NCBI RefSeq assembly: GCF_036409155.1
Contig: NZ_JAZGLW010000003.1
Location: forward strand, 532,308-596,307
DNA: 64,000 nt
Reading direction: 5' to 3'
Origin: Mycobacterium sp. 050128
Lineage (GTDB): Bacteria; Actinomycetota; Actinomycetes; Mycobacteriales; Mycobacteriaceae
The notes beneath the pieces were generated by a model. The model did no database searches. It had not been told where the DNA came from and saw nothing but the letters and a program-made list of their open reading frames with translations. Made by a program: the position numbers and the translations under genes. Each line of letters opens with the position of its first letter. Positions within the stretch are counted from its first letter, which is position 1. Positions 8,394 to 16,108 of this stretch are shown piece by piece.

Positions 8394-9409
8394 GTATTCC
8401 GGACCGTCAGCGGGCCATCGTCATGACCGGGCCCGGCGAGCCCGTGCGGACCGACGAAATGCCGGTGGGCGAGCCCGGTCCCGGGCAGGTGCTGGTCAAG
8501 GTCCACGCCTCGAGCCTCAACTTCCACGACAACGTCAATCTGATGGGCTTGCTGCCCGGACCCTGGCCGCGGGTTCCGCTGACCGATGGCGCCGGGGAAG
8601 TGGTGGCAATCGGGCCGGGAGTCGACGAGTTGCGGCCCGGGGATCGCGTCATGGGCGCGTTTCACCCGGGCTGGCACGACGGCCCGCCCAATCCGCAAGC
8701 CAAGCGTGAAGTGCCCGGCGACACCTGCGACGGGTGGCTGCAGCAATACCGGGTCGAACATGTCGCCGGCCTGGTCCGCACGCCTGCGCACCTCAGCGAT
8801 GTCGAAGCCGCGACGATCCCATGCGCGGGCGTCACGGCGTGGAGTGCGTTGGTGGAAGCCAACATCGGCGAGGGTGACGTGGTGGTGACCCAGGGCACCG
8901 GCGGGGTATCGCTGTTCGCCGTCCAACTAGCCCGGGCGCGCGGCGCCACCGTAATCCTGACCTCGTCGTCCGACGACAAACTGAAGGTCGGATCGGATTT
9001 GGGGGCAACGCATCTCATCAACTACCGAACCGCCCCGGACTGGGAGACGCAGGTCAAGGAACTGACCGCCGGTCGCGGCGCCGATCTGGTCGTCGACCTC
9101 GGCGGCCCCGCGACGCTGCCGCATTCGCTCCACGCTGCCGCCATGGGCGGCACGATCGCGGTGATCGGTGTGCTCAGCGGATTCGACATGGCGTCCATCG
9201 CGGTCGCCGAGGTGATGCTGAACAATCTGCGCGTCATCGGAATCACGGTGGGCAGCGTGCGCGCTCACCGCGAGATGTGCGAGGCGGTGTCCAAGGCCGG
9301 CATCAAACCGCAGATCAGCCACGTCCTCGACTGGGAGCAGCTCGACGAGGCGCTTCGGGTGATGCGGGCGAACGAACACATCGGCAAAATCGCCCTGACT
9401 ATCCGCTAG
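8390..9409 (+). CDS. Zinc-type alcohol dehydrogenase/quinone oxidoreductase (MDR family)
   Basis: A 339-residue medium-chain dehydrogenase/reductase. The N-terminal GroES-like part has GPGQVLVKVHASSLNFHDNV and a GAGEVVAIGPGV turn. The Rossmann motif is seen as VTQGTGGVSLFAVQLAR, followed by GATVILTSSSDDK. No clear catalytic-zinc cysteine set is visible, which points to a zinc-independent enoyl-type or quinone reductase. It is translationally coupled to the acyl-CoA dehydrogenase upstream (ATGA) and probably acts on the same pathway intermediate. Confidence 0.85.
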   Translation: MSIPDRQRAIVMTGPGEPVRTDEMPVGEPGPGQVLVKVHASSLNFHDNVNLMGLLPGPWPRVPLTDGAGEVVAIGPGVDELRPGDRVMGAFHPGWHDGPPNPQAKREVPGDTCDGWLQQYRVEHVAGLVRTPAHLSDVEAATIPCAGVTAWSALVEANIGEGDVVVTQGTGGVSLFAVQLARARGATVILTSSSDDKLKVGSDLGATHLINYRTAPDWETQVKELTAGRGADLVVDLGGPATLPHSLHAAAMGGTIAVIGVLSGFDMASIAVAEVMLNNLRVIGITVGSVRAHREMCEAVSKAGIKPQISHVLDWEQLDEALRVMRANEHIGKIALTIR

Positions 9410-9427
9410 CGTGCGAGGAGTGCTGAC

Positions 9428-10012
9428 GTGCCCAGCGAATTGGAGCTCGACGCGGACCAGATCGTCGCTGCCGCAGTGGAAATCATGCGGGAAAGTGGTC
9501 TGGACGCGATCAGCATGCGCAGCGTGGCTAACCGGTTGGGCGTCACGCCGCCACCGGTCTACTCCCGAATCGGCAATAAGGACGCACTGATCGATGCGGT
9601 CGCCGAGCATGTGCTCGACGATCTCGCTCCGGAGCTCAAACGCGACGAATCGTGGCCGGACTACGCGCGCCGCTGGACCCGCCAACTCCGCCTACGACTG
9701 ACTGACGCGGCCGACAGCCGGCTCTTCCTGCAGGCGAAGCGCCCGGCCTATCTGAAAGCGTCCCGCCCATTGCTGAAAAGCATGCGGCGCGACGGTATGT
9801 CGACCGATATCTCGGTGCGGGCCTGCCGGCTGTTGACGTGGGCGGCCGTGGGTTTCGTCGCGATGGACCATCCGCCCAGCACCAACGCGACGCGCCGGCG
9901 GGGGCGCCTTGCCGGCAGCGACCCCGCCGGCGTGACTCGCGAAGAAGTCGACGAGTTGTTCGCCGCGCACATCGACTACCTGATCGAAGGTATTCGCCGC
10001 GACAGCGCTTAG
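9428..10012 (+). CDS. TetR-family transcriptional regulator
   Basis: A 194-residue TetR protein starting at GTG 9428, 18 bp after the oxidoreductase. The helix-turn-helix is SMRSVANRLGVTPPPVYSRI at about residues 35-54, and the C-terminal domain resembles the tetracyclin-repressor-like class. It lies at the end of the acyl-CoA dehydrogenase operon and is followed closely by a second TetR gene, so a local autoregulatory role is likely. Confidence 0.85.
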   Translation: MPSELELDADQIVAAAVEIMRESGLDAISMRSVANRLGVTPPPVYSRIGNKDALIDAVAEHVLDDLAPELKRDESWPDYARRWTRQLRLRLTDAADSRLFLQAKRPAYLKASRPLLKSMRRDGMSTDISVRACRLLTWAAVGFVAMDHPPSTNATRRRGRLAGSDPAGVTREEVDELFAAHIDYLIEGIRRDSA

Positions 10013-10052
10013 CCTGCGATGTCGGCAGGGTCAGGGCTTGTACGATGCAGCG

Positions 10053-10637
10053 ATGGCCAAGCCGCTGATCCCGGCCGACGACATCCTCACGCACGCGCTG
10101 GACATGCTGGATTCCGAAGGCATCGAGGCTCTCAGCGTTCGTCGACTATCGGCCGCACTCAAGATCTCACCGCGGACGCTGTATCAGCAGGTCGGCAATC
10201 GCGAAGCATTGATCAGGGCGCTGGTCGCACGCCACTTCGCGCAGCTGAAACTCGACTTCAAGGAATACGACACCTGGGAGTCGACGGCACTGCACTGGTG
10301 TCAGGCATTGCACAACGCCCTTCGAGCGCATCCGTTTCTGACCGAACTGATGACCATCGACGACCGCAGCGCCGTTGCCGAGTATGTCAACGCCCTACTC
10401 AAAGCCACTCTGCAAGAAGGGATTCCACGACCGCTTGCTACCGAGTGCTGCCGCGGCCTGGCGCACATGACCATCAACCATTCCATCGTCGAGGTGCGCG
10501 GGCTGCGTGAACCGAAGCGCTCGGACTCCGAGACGGCCAAGATCGAACAGAATTTCCCCCGGCTGGTCGAGTGGGTGATCTCCGGGGTGCGGGCCGAGGC
10601 CGGGGGCGTCGATCCCTCGGCGAAGCGGCCGCACTGA
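10053..10637 (+). CDS. TetR-family transcriptional regulator
   Basis: A 194-residue TetR protein. The HTH is seen as SVRRLSAALKISPRTLYQQV at about residues 29-48. The ATG at 10053 fits the family N-terminus better than the upstream TTG at 10038. It is only 40 bp from the preceding TetR gene, and the two share little sequence beyond the HTH, so they are not a recent duplication. The gene converges on the SDR at 10638 with no spacing. Confidence 0.82.
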   Translation: MAKPLIPADDILTHALDMLDSEGIEALSVRRLSAALKISPRTLYQQVGNREALIRALVARHFAQLKLDFKEYDTWESTALHWCQALHNALRAHPFLTELMTIDDRSAVAEYVNALLKATLQEGIPRPLATECCRGLAHMTINHSIVEVRGLREPKRSDSETAKIEQNFPRLVEWVISGVRAEAGGVDPSAKRPH

Positions 10638-11402
10638 TCAGCCCGAGACGCCGCCGTCAATGGTCATGAGTGACCCGGTGGTGTAACTCGACGCGTCGGA
10701 GAGCAAATAGACGACGGCCCCGACGATCTCGCCGGGGCGGCCCACCCGCCCGAGCGCGATGCGGCGCACCAGTTCCGGCAGCAGGTCGGGGTTGCGGACG
10801 AATCCCGACGCCGCGTCGGTATCGAAGGTGCCGCAGATGATCCCGTTGACCCGCACACCGACGCCGGCGTATTCGATGGCCGAGGCGGTGGTCAGCGCGT
10901 TCAGGCCGGCTTTGGCCGCCGCGTAGACCGTGGTGACTGGCGTGGGTTTCACCGACGCCAGCGAACTGATGTTGATGATCGATCCACCGCCGGTCGCGGC
11001 CATTGCCGTGGCAGCCAGCGCCGTCAACCGGGTCGGGCCTTTCAGGTTGACGCCGATCACCTTGTCGAACAACACTTCTGAGGTTTCCAGCAGCGAGGGC
11101 GCAAGCGGGCTCATCCCGGCGTTGTTGACCAAGCCGTCCAACCGGCCCCACCGGGCAACGGCGGCCTCGACGACGCCGGGCAACGACTCCCAATCGCCGA
11201 CATGGCATGCCAACGGGTGGGCCTGCCCGCCCGCGTCGGTGATCGTGGCGGCCAATGCGTCGCACGACTCGATTTTTCGGCTGGCGATCACCACTCGTGC
11301 GCCGCGCGCGGCCAGCCCGACACTCATCGCGGCGCCCAGGCCGCGGCTGCCGCCGGTGACCAGAATGACCCGGCCGGCCACGTCGAACAGCTCGTCGGTC
11401 AT
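10638..11402 (-). CDS. Short-chain dehydrogenase/reductase
   Basis: A 254-residue classical SDR with TGGSRGLG at about residues 16-23, NNAG at about 92-95, the catalytic Ser in IINISSLAS, YAAAK as the YxxxK pair near 159-163, and the C-terminal GSLMTIDGG. It would oxidise or reduce a hydroxy/keto group with NAD(P), for example the 3-hydroxyacyl-CoA step of beta-oxidation. Its start overlaps the stop of the upstream phosphotransferase (ATGA), so the two are made together. Confidence 0.88.
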   Translation of the reverse strand: MTDELFDVAGRVILVTGGSRGLGAAMSVGLAARGARVVIASRKIESCDALAATITDAGGQAHPLACHVGDWESLPGVVEAAVARWGRLDGLVNNAGMSPLAPSLLETSEVLFDKVIGVNLKGPTRLTALAATAMAATGGGSIINISSLASVKPTPVTTVYAAAKAGLNALTTASAIEYAGVGVRVNGIICGTFDTDAASGFVRNPDLLPELVRRIALGRVGRPGEIVGAVVYLLSDASSYTTGSLMTIDGGVSG

Positions 11403-12430
11403 TGCGCGAACCTCCTTGCACGGCTGAGCAGTTCATCGATGACCGCCCCGAAGAACTCATGGACCGGATTGCGGGACTCACCGCGCAGAAACTTCGCGTA
11501 GGACGCCTCCAGGACGATCGCCAGCTTCCACGCACTGAACACCTGATACCAGCCGAAGTGTGACAGGTCGCGGCCGGTGGCCTCGCCATAGCGCTCGATC
11601 AGTTGATCCGGTGTCTGGCAGTGGTCGCGATCAATGCCATGTGGTGCGTCCGGCGACCCCAGCGCAATGGGATTTCCGGCCTCGGGCCAGAAGATCATCG
11701 CCCATGCCAGGTCGATCAGGGGATCGCCCACCGTCGTCATCTCGAAGTCGACCACGCAGGCGATCCGCGGTGGCGGCGCCGGCGCCCAGATGACGTTGTC
11801 CAGCTTGTAGTCCCCGTGCATGACGGTGAGATCGCCGTCGGCGGGCAGATTCTCGCGCAGCCAGCCGGCGAGCTCGTCCACGCCGTCCAACTCGCGGGCC
11901 CGATAACTCTGCAGTTGCGCGAGCCACCGATCGACCTGGCGCGGCAGAAACCCTTGCGGGTGCGATAATTCGGCCAGCGCCGTGCCCGTCCAGTCGACGG
12001 AGTGCAGAGCGACCAGGGTGTCGATCAGCTGTTCGCCGATCAAGTTGTGTGACGACGGAGCCCGATGCAGTGCTTCGGGAAGTCCGTCGCGGCGGATCAC
12101 CCCGCCGTCGACGTAGGACATCACGAAAAACGGGGCGCCCAGAATGGCGGGGTCGTCGCTGCGAGCCAGCACCGTGGGCACCGGTATGCCGGCCGCGCCC
12201 AGCGTCTCCATGATGCGCGCCTCGCGGATCACCTGGTGAGCGGTGTCAGAGACCGTGGCCAGTGGCGCCCGGCGCACCACCCAGGCCCGCCCCAGCCGGT
12301 CGACGCGGAACATCTCGCAGCTGCCGCCTCCGCGAATGGGCATCACCGACACATCCGCCGCCTCGCCTGTTGCCTCGGCCAGCCAATCGCGAAACCGGGG
12401 AACGTCGAAACCCGTTGCGGCAGCACCCAT
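11399..12430 (-). CDS. Phosphotransferase family protein (APH-like kinase)
   Basis: A 343-residue APH-fold kinase. The catalytic loop MHGDYKLDN is at residues 204-212 and the metal-binding Asp is in VVDFEMTTVGDP at 228; the N-lobe Lys region is VVRRAP. It is closely similar in plan to the kinase at 3109 and likely belongs to the ACAD10/11-like group. The ATG at 12430 is preferred; the open frame upstream to 12604 encodes Arg-rich sequence unlike the family. It is coupled to the downstream SDR and divergent from the acyl-CoA dehydrogenase at 12661. Confidence 0.82.
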   Translation of the reverse strand: MGAAATGFDVPRFRDWLAEATGEAADVSVMPIRGGGSCEMFRVDRLGRAWVVRRAPLATVSDTAHQVIREARIMETLGAAGIPVPTVLARSDDPAILGAPFFVMSYVDGGVIRRDGLPEALHRAPSSHNLIGEQLIDTLVALHSVDWTGTALAELSHPQGFLPRQVDRWLAQLQSYRARELDGVDELAGWLRENLPADGDLTVMHGDYKLDNVIWAPAPPPRIACVVDFEMTTVGDPLIDLAWAMIFWPEAGNPIALGSPDAPHGIDRDHCQTPDQLIERYGEATGRDLSHFGWYQVFSAWKLAIVLEASYAKFLRGESRNPVHEFFGAVIDELLSRARRFAQ

Positions 12431-12660
12431 GCGCCGATCCTCCGATCGCCGGTTAGAATAGCGCCGATTCCGTAAACGTACCAGCTCCGGAGACATAATC
12501 GGCCAGGACGCGCACTCGTTGACCTGCGGCCCCGCGCCGTCGATGTGTACAGTCATTAGCCGGGCGCTGTACGGTCGCCCAGCACCAGCTCGAGGTTTGG
12601 ACACGACAACGGCGTCGGGAGGTCAGCGACGATGACGCACAGACGAATTCGGCACTCCTG

Positions 12661-13893
12661 GTGACCCACGAGACCGTAGCGGAGTTTCGCGGCCGGGCCA
12701 GGGCCTGGTTGGCCGAGAACATGCCGCGGCAGGGCCCCGCGGAAGCAGCGCTGCTCGAGCGCGATGCGGAGGCGTCCTGGCACCGGGCGCGCGAACTGCA
12801 AAAGAAGTTGTACGACGGCGGTTTCGCCGGTATCTGTTTTCCCCGGGAGTACGGCGGTCTCGGGCTGGGCTACGAGTACAAGAAGGCCTTCGACGCCGAG
12901 GCGCAAGGCTATGAAACGCCGTTGCTGCTCAACGTGCCGTCCTTCGCCATCTGCTGCGCCACCATCCTCGACATGGGGAGCGAGGAGCAGAAGCGCACCC
13001 ACATCCAGGCGGCGCTGCGTGGCGACGAAGTGCTGGTCCAGTTGCTGTCCGAGCCGAGCGGGGGATCGGACCTCGCGGGCGTCATCACCCGTGCCGACCG
13101 CCGGGACGGGCGGTGGATCATCAACGGCGCCAAGACATGGAGCACCTGGGCGTTCGCTGCGGATTACGGGCTGTGCCTCGCCCGGACCGATTGGGACGCA
13201 CCAAAACACGAGGGGCTGACGATGTTCCTGGTGCCGCTTAACCAGCCCGGAATAACGATCAACCGCATCCAGCAGATCAACGGCTCCATCGAATTCTGCG
13301 AGGAGTTCTTCGATGACGTCGAGGTGGGCGATGACGCCGTCGTCGGTGAACCGGGCAAGGGGTGGGAAGTCGCCTCGCGACAGCTCTACCATGAACGCCG
13401 CAGCATGGGCGACGGTTCGGAGTACACCAGCGGCCCGGGAATCTCTGAGGCCGAAGATGTTTCGATCGACCTGCTGGCGCTGGCGGAAAAGACTGACCAG
13501 CTGGACAACGAACGCATCGGTGAAATGATCGGACGTGCCCTGGTCCACCGAACGGTGGCGCGTCAACTCAGCGAGCACGTCTTCCACGCCGTGGCCGGCG
13601 GCGCGCTGCCGCCGACCGCGGGATCGATCATTCGGTTGCAGATGGCCGCGGTCCACGACGTCGAAATCGATACCGCGATTGCCGTGACGGGGACGTCCGC
13701 CGTCGTCGAGGACGACGCGGAGCTACTCGATATCGGCATCCGGTACCTGGGCCGCCAGATCGCCAGCATCGGCGGCGGCACCACCGAAATGGCGCGCAAC
13801 GTGATCGGCGAGCGGGTGTTGAACTTCCCCCGCGAGTACGCCGCCGACCGCGGCGTGCCGTTCAACCAAGTGCGGCGAAACAGACTGTCATGA
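12661..13893 (+). CDS. Acyl-CoA dehydrogenase
   Basis: A 410-residue acyl-CoA dehydrogenase starting at GTG 12661. The N-terminal helices contain FPREYGGLGLGYEYKKAFD, the middle beta-domain has LLSEPSGGSDLAG and WSTWAFAADY, and the C-terminal domain ends with GGTTEMARNVIGERVL, typical of FadE proteins. It is followed 34 bp later by a hot-dog-like protein in the same direction. The divergent kinase-SDR pair suggests one catabolic unit in which a hydroxyl is activated and then oxidised (inference). Confidence 0.9.
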   Translation: MTHETVAEFRGRARAWLAENMPRQGPAEAALLERDAEASWHRARELQKKLYDGGFAGICFPREYGGLGLGYEYKKAFDAEAQGYETPLLLNVPSFAICCATILDMGSEEQKRTHIQAALRGDEVLVQLLSEPSGGSDLAGVITRADRRDGRWIINGAKTWSTWAFAADYGLCLARTDWDAPKHEGLTMFLVPLNQPGITINRIQQINGSIEFCEEFFDDVEVGDDAVVGEPGKGWEVASRQLYHERRSMGDGSEYTSGPGISEAEDVSIDLLALAEKTDQLDNERIGEMIGRALVHRTVARQLSEHVFHAVAGGALPPTAGSIIRLQMAAVHDVEIDTAIAVTGTSAVVEDDAELLDIGIRYLGRQIASIGGGTTEMARNVIGERVLNFPREYAADRGVPFNQVRRNRLS

Positions 13894-13927
13894 CGGGACG
13901 CGAAGTCCGGGAGAGAGGTGGCCGAAA

Positions 13928-14794
13928 GTGAGCGACCAACTGCGAGACATCCGAGAGTTGGCCGGCGACGCCGATGCCTATCGCGATGAGCTGTACCGCC
14001 GCTGGACGGGTCTGCTCAGTTACCGCTACATCGGTCGCAGGCACTCGTCGATGGACATCGGCGACGTCGACGACACCGTCGTGATCCGCCGCGACATGCG
14101 CAACGAGGCAGGCGGCATTATGGTTGCGCCGCTGGCCATCTCGTCGCCCGAGGGGTGTCAGACCGACATGGTCGCGGTGCCTAATCCGGTCATCGCGTCA
14201 GTGCAGATCATCGACCCCGGCTACGACGTCTCTCACGTCGAGATCGTCGGCTCCGGCATTGTGCACCAAGGCCGGACCATGGGGTACGGGCGGTGCAAGA
14301 TCGTCGACGCCGACAACCCGGACCGGGTGATCGCGTTCAACGAGGGCCAGGGCGCGATCATCGGGATCCCGCCGGAAGGGCTTGACAGGATGGATGTTTC
14401 GGGCACCGAGCTGGTTGTCGAGGACTCGCCCGACCTGCCGCCGCTGTGGGCCGCGTTCGGTGCCTCCAGACGCGACGACGGGCACTGGATACTGCCCGCC
14501 CTCAGCCTCGAACTCGCCTCGCCGGACGCGGCGCTGCACATCGGGCCCCAGCACGTCGTACTGGAGACCGCGGCGATCGACCTGGCCGCCGATCTCGCCG
14601 GCACCCGCCAGGTGCAGGTCGTCAGCTGGCACGTCATGTTCATGTCCCGCGGGAAGGTCGGGCCGTTCCGGGTGGAGGGCACCGCCCACGCCGGTGGTCC
14701 CGGACGTATCGGCGTGCGCATGCTGCTGCACGACGAAGGCAACGCGGACAAGGCGGTTACATCGGCCGCGGCGATCTTCGAGGTGGTCGGCTGA
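13928..14794 (+). CDS. Conserved hypothetical protein, possible double hot-dog thioesterase/acyl-binding protein
   Basis: A 288-residue protein starting at GTG 13928 after GAGAGGTGG. The two halves each have a hot-dog-like pattern: a helix followed by DTVVIRRDMRNEAGGIMVAPLAIS in part one and QVVSWHVMFMSRGKVGP near the end. This suggests a thioesterase or dehydratase-like acyl-CoA binding role. No catalytic residue can be named with certainty. It is probably co-transcribed with the upstream acyl-CoA dehydrogenase. Confidence 0.65.
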   Translation: MSDQLRDIRELAGDADAYRDELYRRWTGLLSYRYIGRRHSSMDIGDVDDTVVIRRDMRNEAGGIMVAPLAISSPEGCQTDMVAVPNPVIASVQIIDPGYDVSHVEIVGSGIVHQGRTMGYGRCKIVDADNPDRVIAFNEGQGAIIGIPPEGLDRMDVSGTELVVEDSPDLPPLWAAFGASRRDDGHWILPALSLELASPDAALHIGPQHVVLETAAIDLAADLAGTRQVQVVSWHVMFMSRGKVGPFRVEGTAHAGGPGRIGVRMLLHDEGNADKAVTSAAAIFEVVG

Positions 14795-14815
14795 CCGCGC
14801 CGCAGGGCTGCTGAG

Positions 14816-15994
14816 ATGTCGGGCTTCGGCTTCGACACGCTGGCACTGCTGGCCGCGGTAGGCTTCGCCGGCCCGCTGGTGGCTTCGCTGCCGCGCCTGC
14901 GGATTCCGCTGATCGTCGGTGAGCTGCTCGCGGGACTTCTGCTCGGCAAGACCGGTTTCGGCGTGCTCGACGAGTCGAACCCCACGTTCCAGTTATTCGC
15001 GAACATCGGCTTCGCGCTGGTGATGTTTGTCGCGGGCACGCATGTGCCGGTGCGAAATCCTGAGGTGCGCGGGGCGCTGCCGCGGGCGCTGGCGCGAGCG
15101 GTGCTGTGCGGCGTCGTCGCAACGGCCCTCGGTGTGGCGTTGGCGTGGTATTTCGGTACCGGCCATGCGGCCCTGTACGCGGTGCTGATGACGTCGTCGT
15201 CGGCGGCGCTGGCACTACCGGTGATCGGCTCGCTGCGCCTGCAGGGGCCGCCCGTGCTCTCGCTCACGGCGCAGATCGCGATCGCCGATACGGCATGTAT
15301 CGTGTTGCTGCCCTTGGTGATCGACCTGAGCAGGGCGCCAACGGCAGCCCTCGGTGCGCTCGCGATCGCGGCGTGCGCGGGACTGGTATACCTGGTTCTG
15401 CTCGCGGTCGATCGCCGGGGCTGGCGCCAACGCGCGCACAACTTTTCCGAAGATCATAAATTCGCGCTGGAGTTGCGCACGAATCTGCTGGTGCTGTTCG
15501 CATTAGCGGCACTCGCGCTGAGCACCCACGTGTCGATCATGTTGGCCGGCTTCGCATTGGGTTTGGTGATCGCGTCGGTGGGCGAACCGCGACGGCTTGC
15601 ACGCCAACTGTTCGGGATCACCGAGGGATTCTTCGGTCCACTGTTCTTCATCTGGCTGGGCGCCTCGCTGCACGTGCGCGAGCTGGGTGCGCACCCGAAA
15701 TTGATTCTGTTGGGCGTCGCGCTAGGGCTGGGCGCCGTGTTGGCGCACTGCGTGGGCAGGCTGCTCGGCCAGCCGATAACCCTGGCCGTGCTCTCGGCCG
15801 CCCAGCTCGGTGTGCCGGTGGCCGCGGCCACGATCGGGAACGAGGAAAACCTGCTCGCGCCGGGCGAAGGTTCGGCGCTGATGCTCGGTGCCTTGCTGAC
15901 GGTTGCGGCCACCTCGATCGCCGGCGCTTTGGCGGCACGCGGACAGCGAGCTACCGGCGCGGATGGCACAGTACCGAACGACAAACGCGGGTAA
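14816..15994 (+). CDS. Cation:proton antiporter (CPA2 family)
   Basis: A 392-residue integral membrane protein with about 11-12 hydrophobic helices. The early segment RLRIPLIVGELLAGLLLGKTGFGVL is the signature of the Na+/H+ exchanger (KefB/CPA2-like) fold, here without a C-terminal TrkA domain. The proposed role is exchange of Na+ or K+ for H+ across the cytoplasmic membrane. It lies 21 bp behind the hot-dog gene and 114 bp before the metal ATPase, so it sits at the border of the dormancy island. Confidence 0.85.
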   Translation: MSGFGFDTLALLAAVGFAGPLVASLPRLRIPLIVGELLAGLLLGKTGFGVLDESNPTFQLFANIGFALVMFVAGTHVPVRNPEVRGALPRALARAVLCGVVATALGVALAWYFGTGHAALYAVLMTSSSAALALPVIGSLRLQGPPVLSLTAQIAIADTACIVLLPLVIDLSRAPTAALGALAIAACAGLVYLVLLAVDRRGWRQRAHNFSEDHKFALELRTNLLVLFALAALALSTHVSIMLAGFALGLVIASVGEPRRLARQLFGITEGFFGPLFFIWLGASLHVRELGAHPKLILLGVALGLGAVLAHCVGRLLGQPITLAVLSAAQLGVPVAAATIGNEENLLAPGEGSALMLGALLTVAATSIAGALAARGQRATGADGTVPNDKRG

Positions 15995-16004
15995 CGGGCC
16001 GCTA

Positions 16005-16018
16005 CGGTCCAAGGTCCC
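16005..16018. promoter_or_regulatory. Weak candidate DosR box
   Basis: CGGTCCAAGGTCCC matches 10 of 14 positions of the DosR core GGGACTWWAGTCCC, about 90 bp before the hemerythrin-ATPase start. It is weaker than the boxes further into the island. Confidence 0.35.
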
Positions 16019-16108
16019 CCGACTAACGGGTATTACGGCACTTGCCAGGGAAATCGGCGAACTGTTCGAATTTGATCACGAAAGTAGTTGTTGCCGAAGG
16101 GATCCGTC

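Noticed and set aside
12556..13656. A 366-codon minus-strand frame
   Set aside because: It mirrors the acyl-CoA dehydrogenase at 12661, which has clear family motifs; the antisense product resembles nothing.
14233..15441. A 402-codon open frame on the minus strand
   Set aside because: It lies opposite the hot-dog and antiporter genes; its Ser/Arg/Pro-rich composition is typical of antisense frames in high-GC DNA, and it crosses two well-supported genes.
16088..16108. TTG start for the hemerythrin ATPase
   Set aside because: The ATG at 16109 has GAAGGGA at proper spacing, and the seven extra residues are not typical.
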